A stretch of 64,000 nucleotides of DNA from Diprion similis (taxonomy: Eukaryota > Arthropoda > Insecta > Hymenoptera > Diprionidae): the NCBI RefSeq assembly GCF_021155765.1, contig NC_060112.1:2418001-2482000 (forward strand). The letters are read 5' to 3'. Below, one piece after another: positions 14,201-26,400 of the stretch. Both the position numbers and the translations under genes were made by a program. Position 1 is the first letter of the stretch, and the number at the start of each line of letters is the position of its first letter. The notes below the pieces were generated by a model. The model searched no databases and was not told where the DNA came from. It worked only from the letters and a program-made list of their open reading frames with translations.

Positions 14201-17200
14201 TTGGTCCGACGCTCTTTTTCATGTGTTTTCTGAGTTCCTGGGGGTCCAATTACCCAGGAGAAGGTCATACAAATCGATTCCAAAACGAAAAATTTTCGGC
14301 TCCGAAAATAAGTAAAAAAGTAAGGCTAACCCCTTTGGATTTTTGGCAAAAATTTCGACGATTCTAAAAAGAGCTGAAATGAATTCTTGAAGGCACTATT
14401 CCGACGTAATTTTGCGAGAGAAATCGAATAAGCGCAGTCCCAATACGCTGCGAGCAACGCATCAAAAGTTACAGCCGAAAAACTAAAAATTCTCATCGTC
14501 ATTTCTCTGCTGTTGGTCCGACGCTCTTTTTCATGTGTTTTCTGAGTTCCTGGGGGTCCAATTACCCAGGTGATGGTCATACAAATCGATTCCGAAACGA
14601 AAAATTTTCGGCTCCGAAAATAAGCAAAAAAGTAAGGCTAACCCCTTTGGATTTTTGGCGGAAATTTCGACGATTCTAAAAAGAGCTGAAATGAATTCTT
14701 GAAGGCACTATTCCGACGTAATTTTGCGAGAGAAATCGAATAAGCGCAGTCCCAATACGCTGCGAGCAACGCATCAAAAGTCACAGCCAAAAAACTAAAA
14801 ATTTTCATCATAATTTCTGTGCTGTCGGTCCGACGCTCTTTTTTATGTGTTATCTCAGTTCCTGGGGGTCCAATTACCCTGGAGATGGTCACACAAATCG
14901 ATTCCAAAACGAAAAATTTTCGGCTCCGAAAATGAGCAGAAAAGTAAGGCTAACCCCTTTGGATGTTTGGCAAAAATTTCGTCGATTCTAAAAAGAGCTG
15001 AAATGAATTCTTGAAGGCACTGTTCCGACGTAATTTTGCGAGAGGAATCGATTGAGCGCAGTCCCAATACGCTGCGAGCAACGCATCAAAAGTTACAGCC
15101 GAAAAACTAAAAATTCTCATCGTCATTTCTCTGCTGTTGGTCCGACGATCTTTTTCATGTGTTTTCTGAGTTCCTGGGGGTCCAATTGACCAGGAGATGG
15201 TCATACGAATCGATTCCGAAACGAAAAATTTTCGGCTCCGAAAATAAGCAAAAAAGTAAGGCTAACCCCTTTGGATTTTTGGCGGAAATTTCGACGATTC
15301 TAAAAAAAGCTGAAATGAATTCTTGAAGGCACTATTCCGACGTAATTTAGCGAGAGAAATCGAATAAGCGCAGTCCCAATACGCTGCGAGCAACGCATCA
15401 AAAGTTACAGCCAAAAAACAAAAAATTTTCATCATAATTTCTGTGCTGTTGGTCCGACGCTCTTTTTTATGTGTTATCTCAGTTCCTGGGGGTCCAATTA
15501 CCCTGGAGATGGTCACACAAATCGATTCCAAAACGAAAAATTTTCGGCTCCGAAAATAAGTAAAAAAGTAAGGCTAACCCCTTTGGATTTTTGGCGAAAA
15601 TTTCGACGATTCTAAAAAGAGCTGAAATGAATTCTTAAAGGCACTATTCCGACGTAATTTAGCGAGAGAAATCGAATAAGCGCAGTCCCAATACGCTGCG
15701 AGCAACGCATCAAAAGTTACAGCCAAAAAACAAAAAATTTTCATCATAATTTCTGTGCTGTTGGTCCGACGCTCTTTTTTATGTGTTATCTCAGTTCCTG
15801 GGGGTCCAATTACCCTGGAGATGGTCACACAAATCGATTCCAAAACGAAAAATTTTCAGCTCCGAAAATAAGTAAAAAAGTAAGGCTAACCCCTTTGGAT
15901 TTTTGGCGAAAATTTCGACGATTCTAAAAAGAGCTGAAATGAATTCTTGGAGGCACTGTTCCGACGTAATTTTGCGAGAGAAATCGAATAAGCGCAGTCC
16001 CAATACGCTGCGAGCAACGCATCAAAAGTTACAGCCAAAAAACTAAAAATTTTCATAGTCATTTCTCTGCTGTTGGTCCGACGCTCTTTTTCATGTGTTT
16101 TTTGAGTTCCTGGGGGTCCTATTACCCTGAAGATGGTCACACGTATCGATTGCAAAACGAAAAATTTTCGACTCCGTAAATGAGCAAAAAAGTAAGGCTA
16201 ACCCCTTTGGATTTTTGGCAAAAATTTCGACGATTCTAAAAAGAGCTGAAATGAATACTTGATGGCACTATTCCGACGTAATTTTGCGGGAGGAATCGAT
16301 CGAGCGCAGTCCCAATACGCTGCGAGCAACGCATCAAAAGTTACAGCCGAAAAACTAAAAATTCTCATCGTCATTTCTCTGCTGTTGGTCCGACGATCTT
16401 TTTCATGTGTTTTCTGAGTTCCTGAGGGTCCAATTGACCAGGAGATGGTCAAACGAATCGATTCCAAAACGAAAAATTTTCGGCTCCGAAAATAAGCAAA
16501 AAAGTAAGGCTAACCCCTTTGGATTTTTGGCGGAAATTTCGACGATTCTAAAAAGAGCTGAAATGAATTCTTGAAGGCACTATTCCGACGTAATTTTGCG
16601 GAAGGAATCGATTAGGCGCAGTCCCAATACGCTGCGAGCAACGCATCAAAAGTTACAGCCGAAAAACTGAAAATTCTCATCGTCATTTCTCTGCTGTTGG
16701 TCCGACGCTCTTTTTCATGTGTTTTCTGAGTTCCTGGGAGTCCAATTGACCAGGAGATGGTCATACGAATCGATTCCAAAACGAAAAATTTTCGGCTCCG
16801 AAAATAAGCGAAAAAGTAAGGCTAACCCCTTTGGATTTTTGGCGGAAATTTCGACGATTCTGAAGAGAGCTGAAATGAATTCTTGAAGGCACTATTCCGA
16901 CGTAATTTTGCGGGAGGAATCGATAAGGCGCAGTCCCAATACGCTGCGAGCAACGCATCAAAAGTTACAGCCGAAAAACTGAAAATACTCATCGTCATTT
17001 CTCTGCTGTTGGTCCGACGCTCTTTTTCATGTGTTTTCTGAGTTCCTGGGGGTCCAATTACCCAGGAGAAGGTCAAACAAATCGATTCGAAAACGAAAAA
17101 TTTTCGGCTCCGAAAATAAGTAAAAAAGTAAGGCTAACCCCTTTGGATTTTTGGCAAAAATTTCGACGATTCTAAAAAGAGCTAAAATGAATTCTTGAAG

Positions 17201-20200
17201 GCACTACTCCGACGTAATTTTGCGAGAGAAATCGAATAAGCGCAGTCCCAATACGCTGCGAGCAACGCATCGTATGTCACAGCCAAAAAACTAAAAATTT
17301 ACATCGTAATTTCTCTGCTGTTGGTCCGACGCTCTTTTCCATGTGTTTTCTCAGTTCCTGGGGGTCCAATTACCCTGGAGATAGTCACACAAATCGATTC
17401 CAAAACCTAACATTTTCGGCTCCGAAAATGAGCAAAAAAGTCAGGCTAACCCCTTTGGATTTTTGGCGAAAATTTCGACGATTCTAAAGAGAGCTGAAAT
17501 GAATTCTTGAAGGCACTGTTCCGACGTAATTTTGCGAGAGGAATCGATTGAGCGCAGTCCCAATACGCTGCGAGCAACGCATCAAAAGTTACAGCCAAAA
17601 AACAAAAAATTCTCATCGTCATTTCTCTGCTGTTGGTCCGACGCTCTTTTTCATGTGTTTTCTGAGTTCCTGGGGGTCCAATTGACCAGGAGATGGTCAT
17701 ACGAATCGATTCCAAAACGAAAAATTTTCGGCTCCGAAAATAAGCAAAAAAGTAAGGCTAACCCCTTTGGATTTTTGGCGGAAATTTCGACGATTCTAAA
17801 AAGAGCTGAAATGAATTCTTGAAGGCACTATTCCGACGTAATTTCGCGAGAGAAATCGAATGAGCGCAGTCCCAATACGCTGCGAGCAACGCATCAAAAG
17901 TTACAGCCAAAAAATAAAAAATTTTCATCATAATTTCTGTGCTGTTGGTCCGACGCTCTTTTTTATGTGTTATCTCAGTTCCTGGGGGTCCAAATACCCT
18001 GGAGATGGTCACACAAATCGATTCCAAAACGAAAAATTTTCGGCTCCGAAAATGAGCAGAAAAGTAAGGCTAACCCCTTTGGATTTTTGGCAAAAATTTC
18101 GTCGATTCTAAATAGAGCTGAAATGAATACTCAATTGCACTATTCCGACGTAATTTTGCGGGAGGAATCGATTGAGCGCAGTCCCAATACGCTGCGAGCA
18201 ACGCATCAAAAGTTACAGCCGAAAAACTGAAAATTCTCATCGTCATTTCTCTGCTGTTGGTCCGACGCTCTTTTTCATGTGTTTTCTGAGTTCCTGGGGG
18301 TCCAATTACCCAGGAGAAGGTCATACAAATCGATTCCAAAACGAAAAATTTTCGGCTCCGAAAATAAGTAAAAAAGTAAGGCTAACCCCTTTGGATTTTT
18401 GGCAAAAATTTCGACGATTCTAGAAAGAGCTGAAATGAATTCTTGAAGGCACTATTCCGACGTAATTTTGCGAGAGAAATCGAATAAGCGCAGTCCCAAT
18501 ACGCTGCGAGCAACGCATCAAAAGTCACAGCCAAAAAACTAAAAATTTACATCGTAATTTCTCTGCTGTAGGTCCGACGCTTTTTTTCATGTGTTTTCTG
18601 AGTTCCTGGGGGTCCAATTACCCAGGAGAAGGTCATACAAATCGATTCGAAAACGAAAAATTTTCGGCTCCGAAAATAAGTAAAAAAGTAAGGCTAACCC
18701 CTTTGGATTTTTGGCAAAAATTTCGACGATTCTAAAAAGAGCTAAAATGAATTCTTGAAGGCACTACTCCGACGTAATTTTGCGGGAGGAATCGATAAGG
18801 CGCAGTCCCAATACGCTGCGAGCAACGCATCAAAAGTTACAGCCGAAAAACTGAAAATACTCATCGTCATTTCTCTGCTGTTGGTCCGACGCTCTTTTTC
18901 ATGTGTTTCCTGAGTTCCTGGGGGTCCAATTACCCAGGAGAAGGTCATACAAATCGATTCGAAAACGAAAAATTTTCGGCTCTGAAAATAAGTAAAAAAG
19001 TAAGGCTAACCCCTTTGGATTTTTGGCAAAAATTTCGACGATTCTAAAAAGAGCTAAAATGAATTCTTGAAGGCACTACTCCGACGTAATTTTGCGAGAG
19101 AAATCGAATAAGCGCAGTCCCAATACGCTGCGAGCAACGCATCGTATGTCACAGCCAAAAAACTAAAAATTTACATCGTAATTTCTCTGCTGTTGGTCCG
19201 ACGCTCTTTTCCATGTGTTTTCTCAGTTCCTGGGGGTCCAATTACCCTGGAGATAGTCACACAAATCGATTCCAAAACCTAACATTTTCGGCTCCGAAAA
19301 TGAGCAAAAAAGTCAGGCTAACCCCTTTGGATTTTTGGCGGAAATTTCGACGATTCTAAAAAGAGCTGAAATGAATTCTTGAAGGCACTATTCCGACGTA
19401 ATTTTGCGAGAGAAATCGAATGAGCGCAGTCCCAATACGCTGCGAGCAACGCATCAAAAGTTACAGCCAAAAAATAAAAAATTTTCATCATAATTTCTGT
19501 GCTGTTGGTCCGACGCTCTTTTTTATGTGTTATCTCAGTTCCTGGGGGTCCAAATACCCTGGAGATGGTCACACAAATCGATTCCAAAACGAAAAATTTT
19601 CGGCTCCGAAAATGAGCAGAAAAGTAAGGCTAACCCCTTTGGATTTTTGGCAAAAATTTCGTCGATTCTAAATAGAGCTGAAATGAATACTTAATTGCAC
19701 TATTCCGACGTAATTTTGCGGGAGGAATCGATTAAGCGCAGTCCCAATACGCTGCGAGCAACGCATCAAAAGTTACAGCCGAAAAACTGAAAATTCTCAT
19801 CGTCGTTTCTCTGCTGTTGGTCCGACGCTCTTTTTCATGTGTTTTCTGAGTTTCTGGGGGTCCAATTACCCAGGAGAAGGTCATACAAATCGATTCCAAA
19901 ACGAAAAATTTTCGGCTTCGAAAATAAGTAAAAAAGTAAGGCTAACCCCTTTGGATTTTTGGCAAAAATTTCGTCGATTCTAAAAAGAGCTGAAATGAAT
20001 TCTTGAAGGCACTATTCCGACGTAATTTTGCGAGAGAAATCGAATAAGCGCAGTCCCAATACGCTGCGAGCAACGCATCAAAAGTCACAGCTAAAAAACT
20101 AAAAATTTTCATCGTCATTTCTCTGCTGTTGGTCCGACGCTCTTTTTCATGTGTTTTCTGAGTTGCTGGGGGTCCAATTACCCAGGAGATGGTCATACAA

Positions 20201-20264
20201 ATCGATTCCAAAACGAAAAATTTTCGGCTCCGAAAATATGCAGAAAAGTAAGGCTAACCCCTTT
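11217..20264. repeat. Higher-order repeat copy B (about 29 monomers)
   Basis: This is the second copy of the block. From about 14326 to about 19200 it matches 5278-10150 at an offset of exactly 9048 bp (29 x 312) with only occasional substitutions; for example c at 18132 replaces t at 9084. Relative to copy A it has one extra monomer (about 14025-14336) and lacks the second 936-bp unit. Near 19300 the offset shifts to 8736 bp, a one-monomer deletion. The right end grades into a different subfamily shared with 22750-23110. Confidence 0.75.
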
Positions 20265-23200
20265 GGAATTTTGGCAAAAATTTCGTCGATTCTAAAAAGA
20301 GCTGAAATGAATACTTGATGGCACTATTTCGACGTAATTTTGCGGGAGGAATCGATTAGGCGCAGTCCCAATACGCTGCGAGCAACGCATCAAAAGTTAC
20401 AGCCGAAAAACTGAAAATTCTTATCGTCATTTCTCTGCTGTTGGTCCGACGCTCTTTTTCATGTGTTTTCTGAGTTCCTGGGGGTCCAATTACCCAGGAG
20501 AAGGTCATACAAATCGATTCCAAAACGAAAAATTTTCGGCTCCGAAAATAAGTAAAAAAGTAAGGCTAACCCCTTTGGATTTTTGGCAAAAATTTCGACG
20601 ATTCTAAAAAGAGCTGAAATGAATTCTTGAAGGCACTATTCCGACGTAATTTTGCGAGAGAAATCGAATAAGCGCAGTCCCAATACGCTGCGAGCAACGC
20701 ATCAAAAGTCACAGCCAAAAAACTAAAAATTTACATCGTAATTTCTCTGCTGTAGGTCCGACGCTTTTTTTTATGTGTTTTCTGAGTTCCTGGGGGTCCA
20801 ATTACCCTGGAGATAGTCACACAAATCGATTCCAAAACCTAACATTTTCGGCTCCGAAAATGAGCAAAAAAGTCAGGCTAACCCCTTTGGATTTTTGGCG
20901 AAAATTTCGACGATTCTAAAGAGAGCTGAAATGAATTCTTGAAGGCACTGTTCCGACGTAATTTTGCGAGAGGAATCGATGGAGCGCAGTCCCAATACGC
21001 TGCGAGCAACGCATCAAAAGTTACAGCCAAAAAACAAAAAATTCTCATCGTCATTTCTCTGCTGTTGGTCCGACGCTCTTTTTCATGTGTTTCCTGAGTT
21101 CCCGGGGGTCCAATTGACCAGGAGATGGTCATACGAATCGATTCCAAATCGAAAAATTTTCGGCTCCGAAAATAAGCAAAAAAGTAAGGCTAACCCCTTT
21201 GGATTTTTGGCGGAAATTTCGACGATTCTAAAAAGAGCTGAAATGAATTCTTGAAGGCACTATTCCGACGTAATTTTGCGAGAGAAATCGAATGAGCGCA
21301 GTCCCAATACGCTGCGAGCAACGCATCAAAAGTTACAGCCAAAAAATAAAAAATTTTCATCATAATTTCTGTGCTGTTGGTCCGACGCTCTTTTTTATGT
21401 GTTATCTCAGTTCCTGGGGGTCCAAATACCCTGGAGATGGTCACACAAATCGATTCCAAAACGAAAAATTTTCGGCTCCGAGAATGAGCAGAAAAGTAAG
21501 GCTAACCCCTTTGGATTTTTGGCAAAAATTTCGTCGATTCTAAATAGAGCTGAAATGAATACTTAATTGCACTATTCCGACGTAATTTTGCGGGAGGAAT
21601 CGATTAAGCGCAGTCCCAATACGCTGCGAGCAACGCATCAAAAGTTACAGCCGAAAAACTGAAAATTCTCATCGTCATTTCTCTGCTGTTGGTCCGACGC
21701 TCTTTTTCATGTGTTTTCTGAGTTCCTGGGGGTCCAATTACCCAGGAGAAGGTCATACAAATCGATTCCAAAACGAAAAATTTTCGGCTCCGAAAATAAG
21801 TAAAAAAGTAAGGCTAACCCCTTTGGATTTTTGGCAAAAATTTCGACGATTCTACAAAGAGCTGAAATGAATTCTTGAAGGCACTATTCCGACGTAATTT
21901 TGCGAGAGAAATCGAATAAGCGCAGTCCCAATACGCTGCGAGCAACGCATCAAAAGTCACAGCCAAAAAACTAAAAATTTACATCGTAATTTCTCTGCTG
22001 TAGGTCCGACGCTTTTTTTCATGTGTTTTCTGAGTTCCTGGGGGTCCAATTACCCAGGAAATGGTCATACAAATCGATTCCAAAACGAAAAATTTTCGGT
22101 TCTAAAAATAAGCAAAAAAGTAAGGCTAACCCCTTTGGATTTTTGGCAGAAATTTCGACGATTCTGAAAAGAGCTGAAATGAATTCTTGAAGGCACTATT
22201 CCGACGTAATTTTGCGAGAGAAATCGAATAAGCGCAGTCCCAATACGCTGCGAGCAACGCATCAAAAGTTACAGCCGAAAAACTGAAAATTCTCATCGTC
22301 ATTTCTCTGCTGTTGGTCCGACGCTCTTTTTCATGTGTTTTCTGAGTTCCTGGGGGTCCAATTACCCAGGAGAAGGTCATACAAATCGATTCCAAAACGA
22401 AAAATTTTCGGCTCCGAAAATAAGTAAAAAAGTAAGGCTAACCCCTTTGGATTTTTGGCAAAAATTTCGACGATTCTAAAAAGAGCTGAAATGAATTCTT
22501 GAAGGCACTATTCCGACGTAATTTTGCGAGAGAAATCGAATAAGCGCAGTCCCAATACGCTGCGAGCAACGCATCAAAAGTCACAGCCAAAAAACTAAAA
22601 ATTCTCATCGTCATTTCTCTGCTGTTGGTCCGACGCTCTTTTTTATGTGTTTTCTGAGTTCCTGGGGGTCCAATTGACCAGGAGATGGTCATACAAATCG
22701 ATTCCAAAACGAAAAATTTTCGGTTCCAAAAATAAGCAAAAAAGTAAGGCTAACCCCTTTGGATTTTTGGCAGAAATTTCGACGATTCTGAACAGAGCTG
22801 AAATGAATTCTTGAAGGCACTATTCCGACGTAATTTTGCGAGAGAAATCGAATAAGCGCAGTCCCAATACGCTGCGAGCAACGCATCAAAAGTCACAGCT
22901 AAAAAACTAAAAATTTTCATCCTCATTTCTCTGCTGTTGGTCCGACGCTCTTTTTCATGTGTTTTCTGAGTTGCTGGGGGTCCAATTACCCAGGAGATGG
23001 TCATACAAATCGATTCCAAAACGAAAAATTTTCGGCTCCGAAAATATGCAGAAAAGTAAGGCTAACCCCTTTGGAATTTTGGCAAAAATTTCGTCGATTC
23101 TAAAAAGAGCTGAAATGAATACTTGATGGCACTATTTCGACGTAATTTTGCGGGAGGAATCGATTAGGCGCAGTCCCAATACGCTGCGAGCAACGCATCA

Positions 23201-24480
23201 AAAGTTACAGCCGAAAAACTGAAAATTCTCATCGTCATTTCTCTGCTGTTGGTCCGACGCTCTTTTTCATGTGTTTTCTGAGTTCCTGGGGGTCCAATTA
23301 CCCAGGAGAAGGTCATACAAATCGATTCCAAAACGAAAAATTTTCGGCTCCGAAAATAAGTAAAAAAGTAAGGCTAACCCCTTTGGATTTTTGGCGGAAA
23401 TTTCGACGATTCTAAAAAGAGCTGAAATGAATTCTTGAAGGCACCATTCCGACGTAATTTTGCGAGAGAAATCGAATAAGCGCAGTCCCAATACGCTGCG
23501 AGCAACGCATCAAAAGTTACAGCCAAAAAACAAAAAATTTTCATCATAATTTCTGTGCTGTTGGTCCGACGCTCTTTTTTATGTGTTATCTCAGTTCCTG
23601 GGGGTCCAATTACCCTGGAGATGGTCACACAAATCGATTCCAAAACGAAAAATTTTCGGCTCCGAAAATGAGCAGAAAAGTAAGGCTAACCCCTTTGGAT
23701 TTTTGGCAAAAATTTCGTCGATTCTAAAAAGAGCTGAAATGAATACTTGATGGCACTATTCCGACGTAATTTCGCGGGAGGAATCGATTAAGCGCAGTCC
23801 CAATACGCTGCGAGCAACGCATCAAAAGTTACAGCCGAAAAACTGAAAATTCTCATCGTCATTTCTTTGCTGTTGGTCGGACGGTCTTTTTCATGTGTTT
23901 TCCGAGTTGCTGGGGGTCCAATTACCCAGGAGATGGTCATACAAATCGATTCCAAAACGAAAAATTTTCGGTTCCAAAAATAAGCAAAAAAGTAAGGCTA
24001 ACCCCTTTGGATTTTTGGCAGAAATTTCGACGATTCTGAAAAGAGCTGAAATGAATTCTTGAAGGCACTATTCCGACGTAATTTTGCGAGAGAAATCGAA
24101 TAAGCGCAGTCCCAATACGCTGCGAGCAACGCATCAAAAGTTACAGCCGAAAAACTGAAAGTTCTCATCGTCGTTTCTCTGCTGTTGGTCCGACGATCTT
24201 TTTCATGTGTTTTTTGAGTTCCTGGGGGTCCGATTACCCTGAAGATGGTCATACAAATCGATTCCAAAACGAAAAATTTTCGGCTTCGAAAATGAGCAAA
24301 AAAGTAAGGCTAATCCCTTTGGATTTTTGGCGAAAATTTCGACGATTCTATCAAGAGCTGAAATGAATTCTTGAAGGCACCATGCCGACGTAATTTTCCG
24401 AGAGAAATCGATTAAACGCAGTTCCAATACGCTGCGAGCAGCGCATCAAAAGTTACATCACAAAAACCAACGATCTAATT

Positions 24481-25010
24481 TGTCAGTCTTACTACTGCTG
24501 GTCCATTTTTCGTAATTTCTCTACGGTTTCTCCTACGCTTTCTATCTCTCGTTTTCTGAGTTTCTGGGGGTATATTTATGAGCAAAGGGTGATACGATTC
24601 GATTTCCAGACGAAAGATTTTCGAGCCAAAAAAAAGTTAGCCGAACCCCTATAGATTTTTGGTAAAAGTTTCGACGATTTGGAAAAGTGCTAAAAACCAT
24701 TTTCGGATGCACTATTCTGACGTAATTTCGCGACAGAAATCGATTGAATGAAGTTTCGATACGCTGCGAGAATCGCATCAAACGTCACAGCAGACAAACC
24801 CAAGACCTCATTTTAGCGAAAAATTTCATAATGCTTAGAAGTGCTGGAAACAAATTCTCGAAGCACTTTTTCGACCAAATAGTGTGAGAGGATTTGATTG
24901 CGCTTATTGTTAGTCTGAATATGCTGCGAATATCGGATTAAAAGTTGCTCACAGAAAACACCCAATTCGTATCGAATTTTCGGAAGGAAGAGGCAGCAAA
25001 ATGGTAAATC
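24481..25010. repeat. Diverged satellite monomers at right array edge
   Basis: Satellite words persist with many substitutions and small indels: gttttctgagtttctggggg near 24551, tttttggtaaaagtttcgacgat near 24655, gacgtaatttcgcgacagaaatcga near 24719, and atacgctgcgag near 24760. A still weaker copy follows at about 24800-25000 (gaagtgctggaaa, gtgtgagaggatttgatt, aatatgctgcgaat). The strict 312-bp phase is lost here. Confidence 0.85.
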
Positions 25011-25379
25011 AATAGCCACAAAGTTTCTGTTTTATTTTAGTTCTAGTTTATTCAATAATCCCTAATTCTAGTACAATTATTCCCGGCTCAGCGTATAGTA
25101 TTTCAACAAGTTGTCACATAGTATTGAAGACAAAATCAAAGAGAATATTATGAAGGAGACCTGTCATATACATTAGTTCAAAACGAAATACAAAATCTCT
25201 TGCATGAGGTTTTCTTTTTATGTAGTTCGTCAGTATAGCTCAAGTTCTGTTCTACCAAAGGATGCAACGTATCTCAGCAGCATACGATTCGTATCATATT
25301 ATACTGTTACTATTTTATGTAAACTATGTTTGAATTCATAATAAATGAATTCGCTGACATGATCTGTTTTTTTTCACCT
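25011..25379. other. AT-rich non-satellite spacer
   Basis: No gene is visible. The part around 25290-25345 (gtatcatattatactgttac and onward) resembles 26015-26075 about 720 bp later, so this spacer seems to have been duplicated together with a satellite monomer as a composite unit. Confidence 0.45.
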
Positions 25380-25860
25380 CTTGGTCACACGCCATTTTAA
25401 ATGCCTTTCTCGATATCCTTGGCTATTTCCCTGTTCCTTGTCCTCTCCTGTCTTTGATGTATTTTTGCACTCCAGAGGGTCCAGATAGTCTAGAAAGGTT
25501 CGTAGAAATAGATACCGAGACAAGTTTTTACTGCGATTATCACGACAAAAGTAAGGCCAAACCCTTCGGATTCTTGGTCAACATTTCGACAACCTCGAAA
25601 AATGCTTAATAAAATTTTCTGATGCACCGTATCGACGTAATTTTACGTGAAGAATCGATTGCGCACAGTCCGAATATGCTGGGAGTAACGGATCAAAAGT
25701 TGCAACAAAAAATCCAAAGATTTCCTTCGTAATATGATTGCTGCTGGTTCCATGCTTTTCTTGATGTCGTTTTTTTTGTTCCTGCGGGTTCAATCAGTTT
25801 ATAAAGTGTCGTACAACTTGATGTCGAACAAAAACAAAATTAAAAATTATCAAAAGTCAC
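25380..25860. repeat. Isolated, strongly diverged satellite monomer
   Basis: Recognisable satellite blocks occur in the original order: gtaaggccaaacccttcgga, acatttcgacaacctcgaaaa, gtatcgacgtaattttacg, gaatcgattgcgcacagtcc, gatcaaaagttgcaacaaaa and ttcctgcgggttcaatc. Similarity to the array consensus is clearly lower than in the copy at 24500-24790. Confidence 0.75.
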
Positions 25861-26084
25861 ATGAGGATTCGTTTATTATATGAGGATGGAGAAATACAAT
25901 ACATGTCAGATTAAGCAGAATTCAAAAAATTATATAAGAGATAGTTATGACGGTGGTTCGTCAGTTTACTTTGATTTTCCGCATGCGTACACTTGTTACG
26001 TACCTATGCAGGTTACAATGTGTATCATATTATATTTTTACTGTTATATGTAACCTTGATTGAAATGTATAAGTTGATAAATTT
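25861..26084. other. AT-rich spacer, second copy of the composite repeat
   Basis: The spacer holds ggttcgtcagt and gtatcatattata-type words that parallel the spacer at 25220-25345. No gene or splice-supported frame is visible. Confidence 0.4.
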
Positions 26085-26400
26085 TCTTGTATTTTCTAAG
26101 TATTTTGTCAGCTGTTCCTACCATGCTTTGAATGCCTTTTTTGCAGTCCTTGGTGTTGAATGAGTCTAGAAATGGTCGTTTGAATCGATTCTGAGACTAA
26201 AATTTTGTGGCTCGATAAAATGAAGGTAAACCCCTTTGAATTTTTTCAGTCAAATTTTCGTAGATATGAAAAAATGCTGAAATTCATTTATTTAAACGCC
26301 ATATCGTCGTCAATCTACGAGAGTAATCCGTTGCGCGTAGTCTCGACTCACTGCGAAGAACGGATCAGGAGTGTCACGCGAAAAACGTAAAACGTCTATT
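26085..26400. repeat. Outermost, most diverged satellite monomer
   Basis: Faint satellite order remains: tttgaatcgattctgagac, ggtaaacccctttgaatttt, aaaatgctgaaattca, tacgagagtaatccgttgcg and cggatcaggagtgtcacgcg. This is the last copy I can detect going right and the most degraded. Confidence 0.65.

Larger units (their letters stand above)
1536..24480. repeat. 312-bp tandem satellite array, 73 intact monomers
   Basis: Taking ggatttttggc as the monomer start, copies begin at 1545, 1857, 2169 and every 312 bp up to 24009 and 24321. That is 73 complete monomers plus a degenerating last one, all in the same orientation. The phase is exact over 22.8 kb, so insertions and deletions are absent or cancel within each monomer. 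Copies differ by scattered substitutions. The monomer contains conserved blocks (gcagtcccaatacgctgcga, ggtccgacgctcttttt, gtaaggctaacccctttgg) and two small inverted repeats: attttcgg-ct-ccgaaaat, and cctggg/cccagg around ggtccaatta. Because 312 is divisible by three, 84-96 codon open frames recur in register in several frames on both strands. They are by-products of the repeat, not genes. The length is close to two nucleosome repeats. The array could be pericentromeric or interstitial heterochromatin; sequence alone does not say which. Confidence 0.97.

Noticed and set aside
1894..24427. Dozens of 66-96 codon open frames on both strands, many nearly identical
   Set aside because: They repeat every 312 bp with the satellite and persist only because 312 is divisible by three. 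Each monomer has stops in every frame, and the substitutions show no sign of protein constraint. They are repeat by-products, not a gene family.
1536..24480. Could the repeats be a CRISPR array
   Set aside because: The units are contiguous 312-bp copies with no unique spacers, and the surroundings are eukaryotic split genes.
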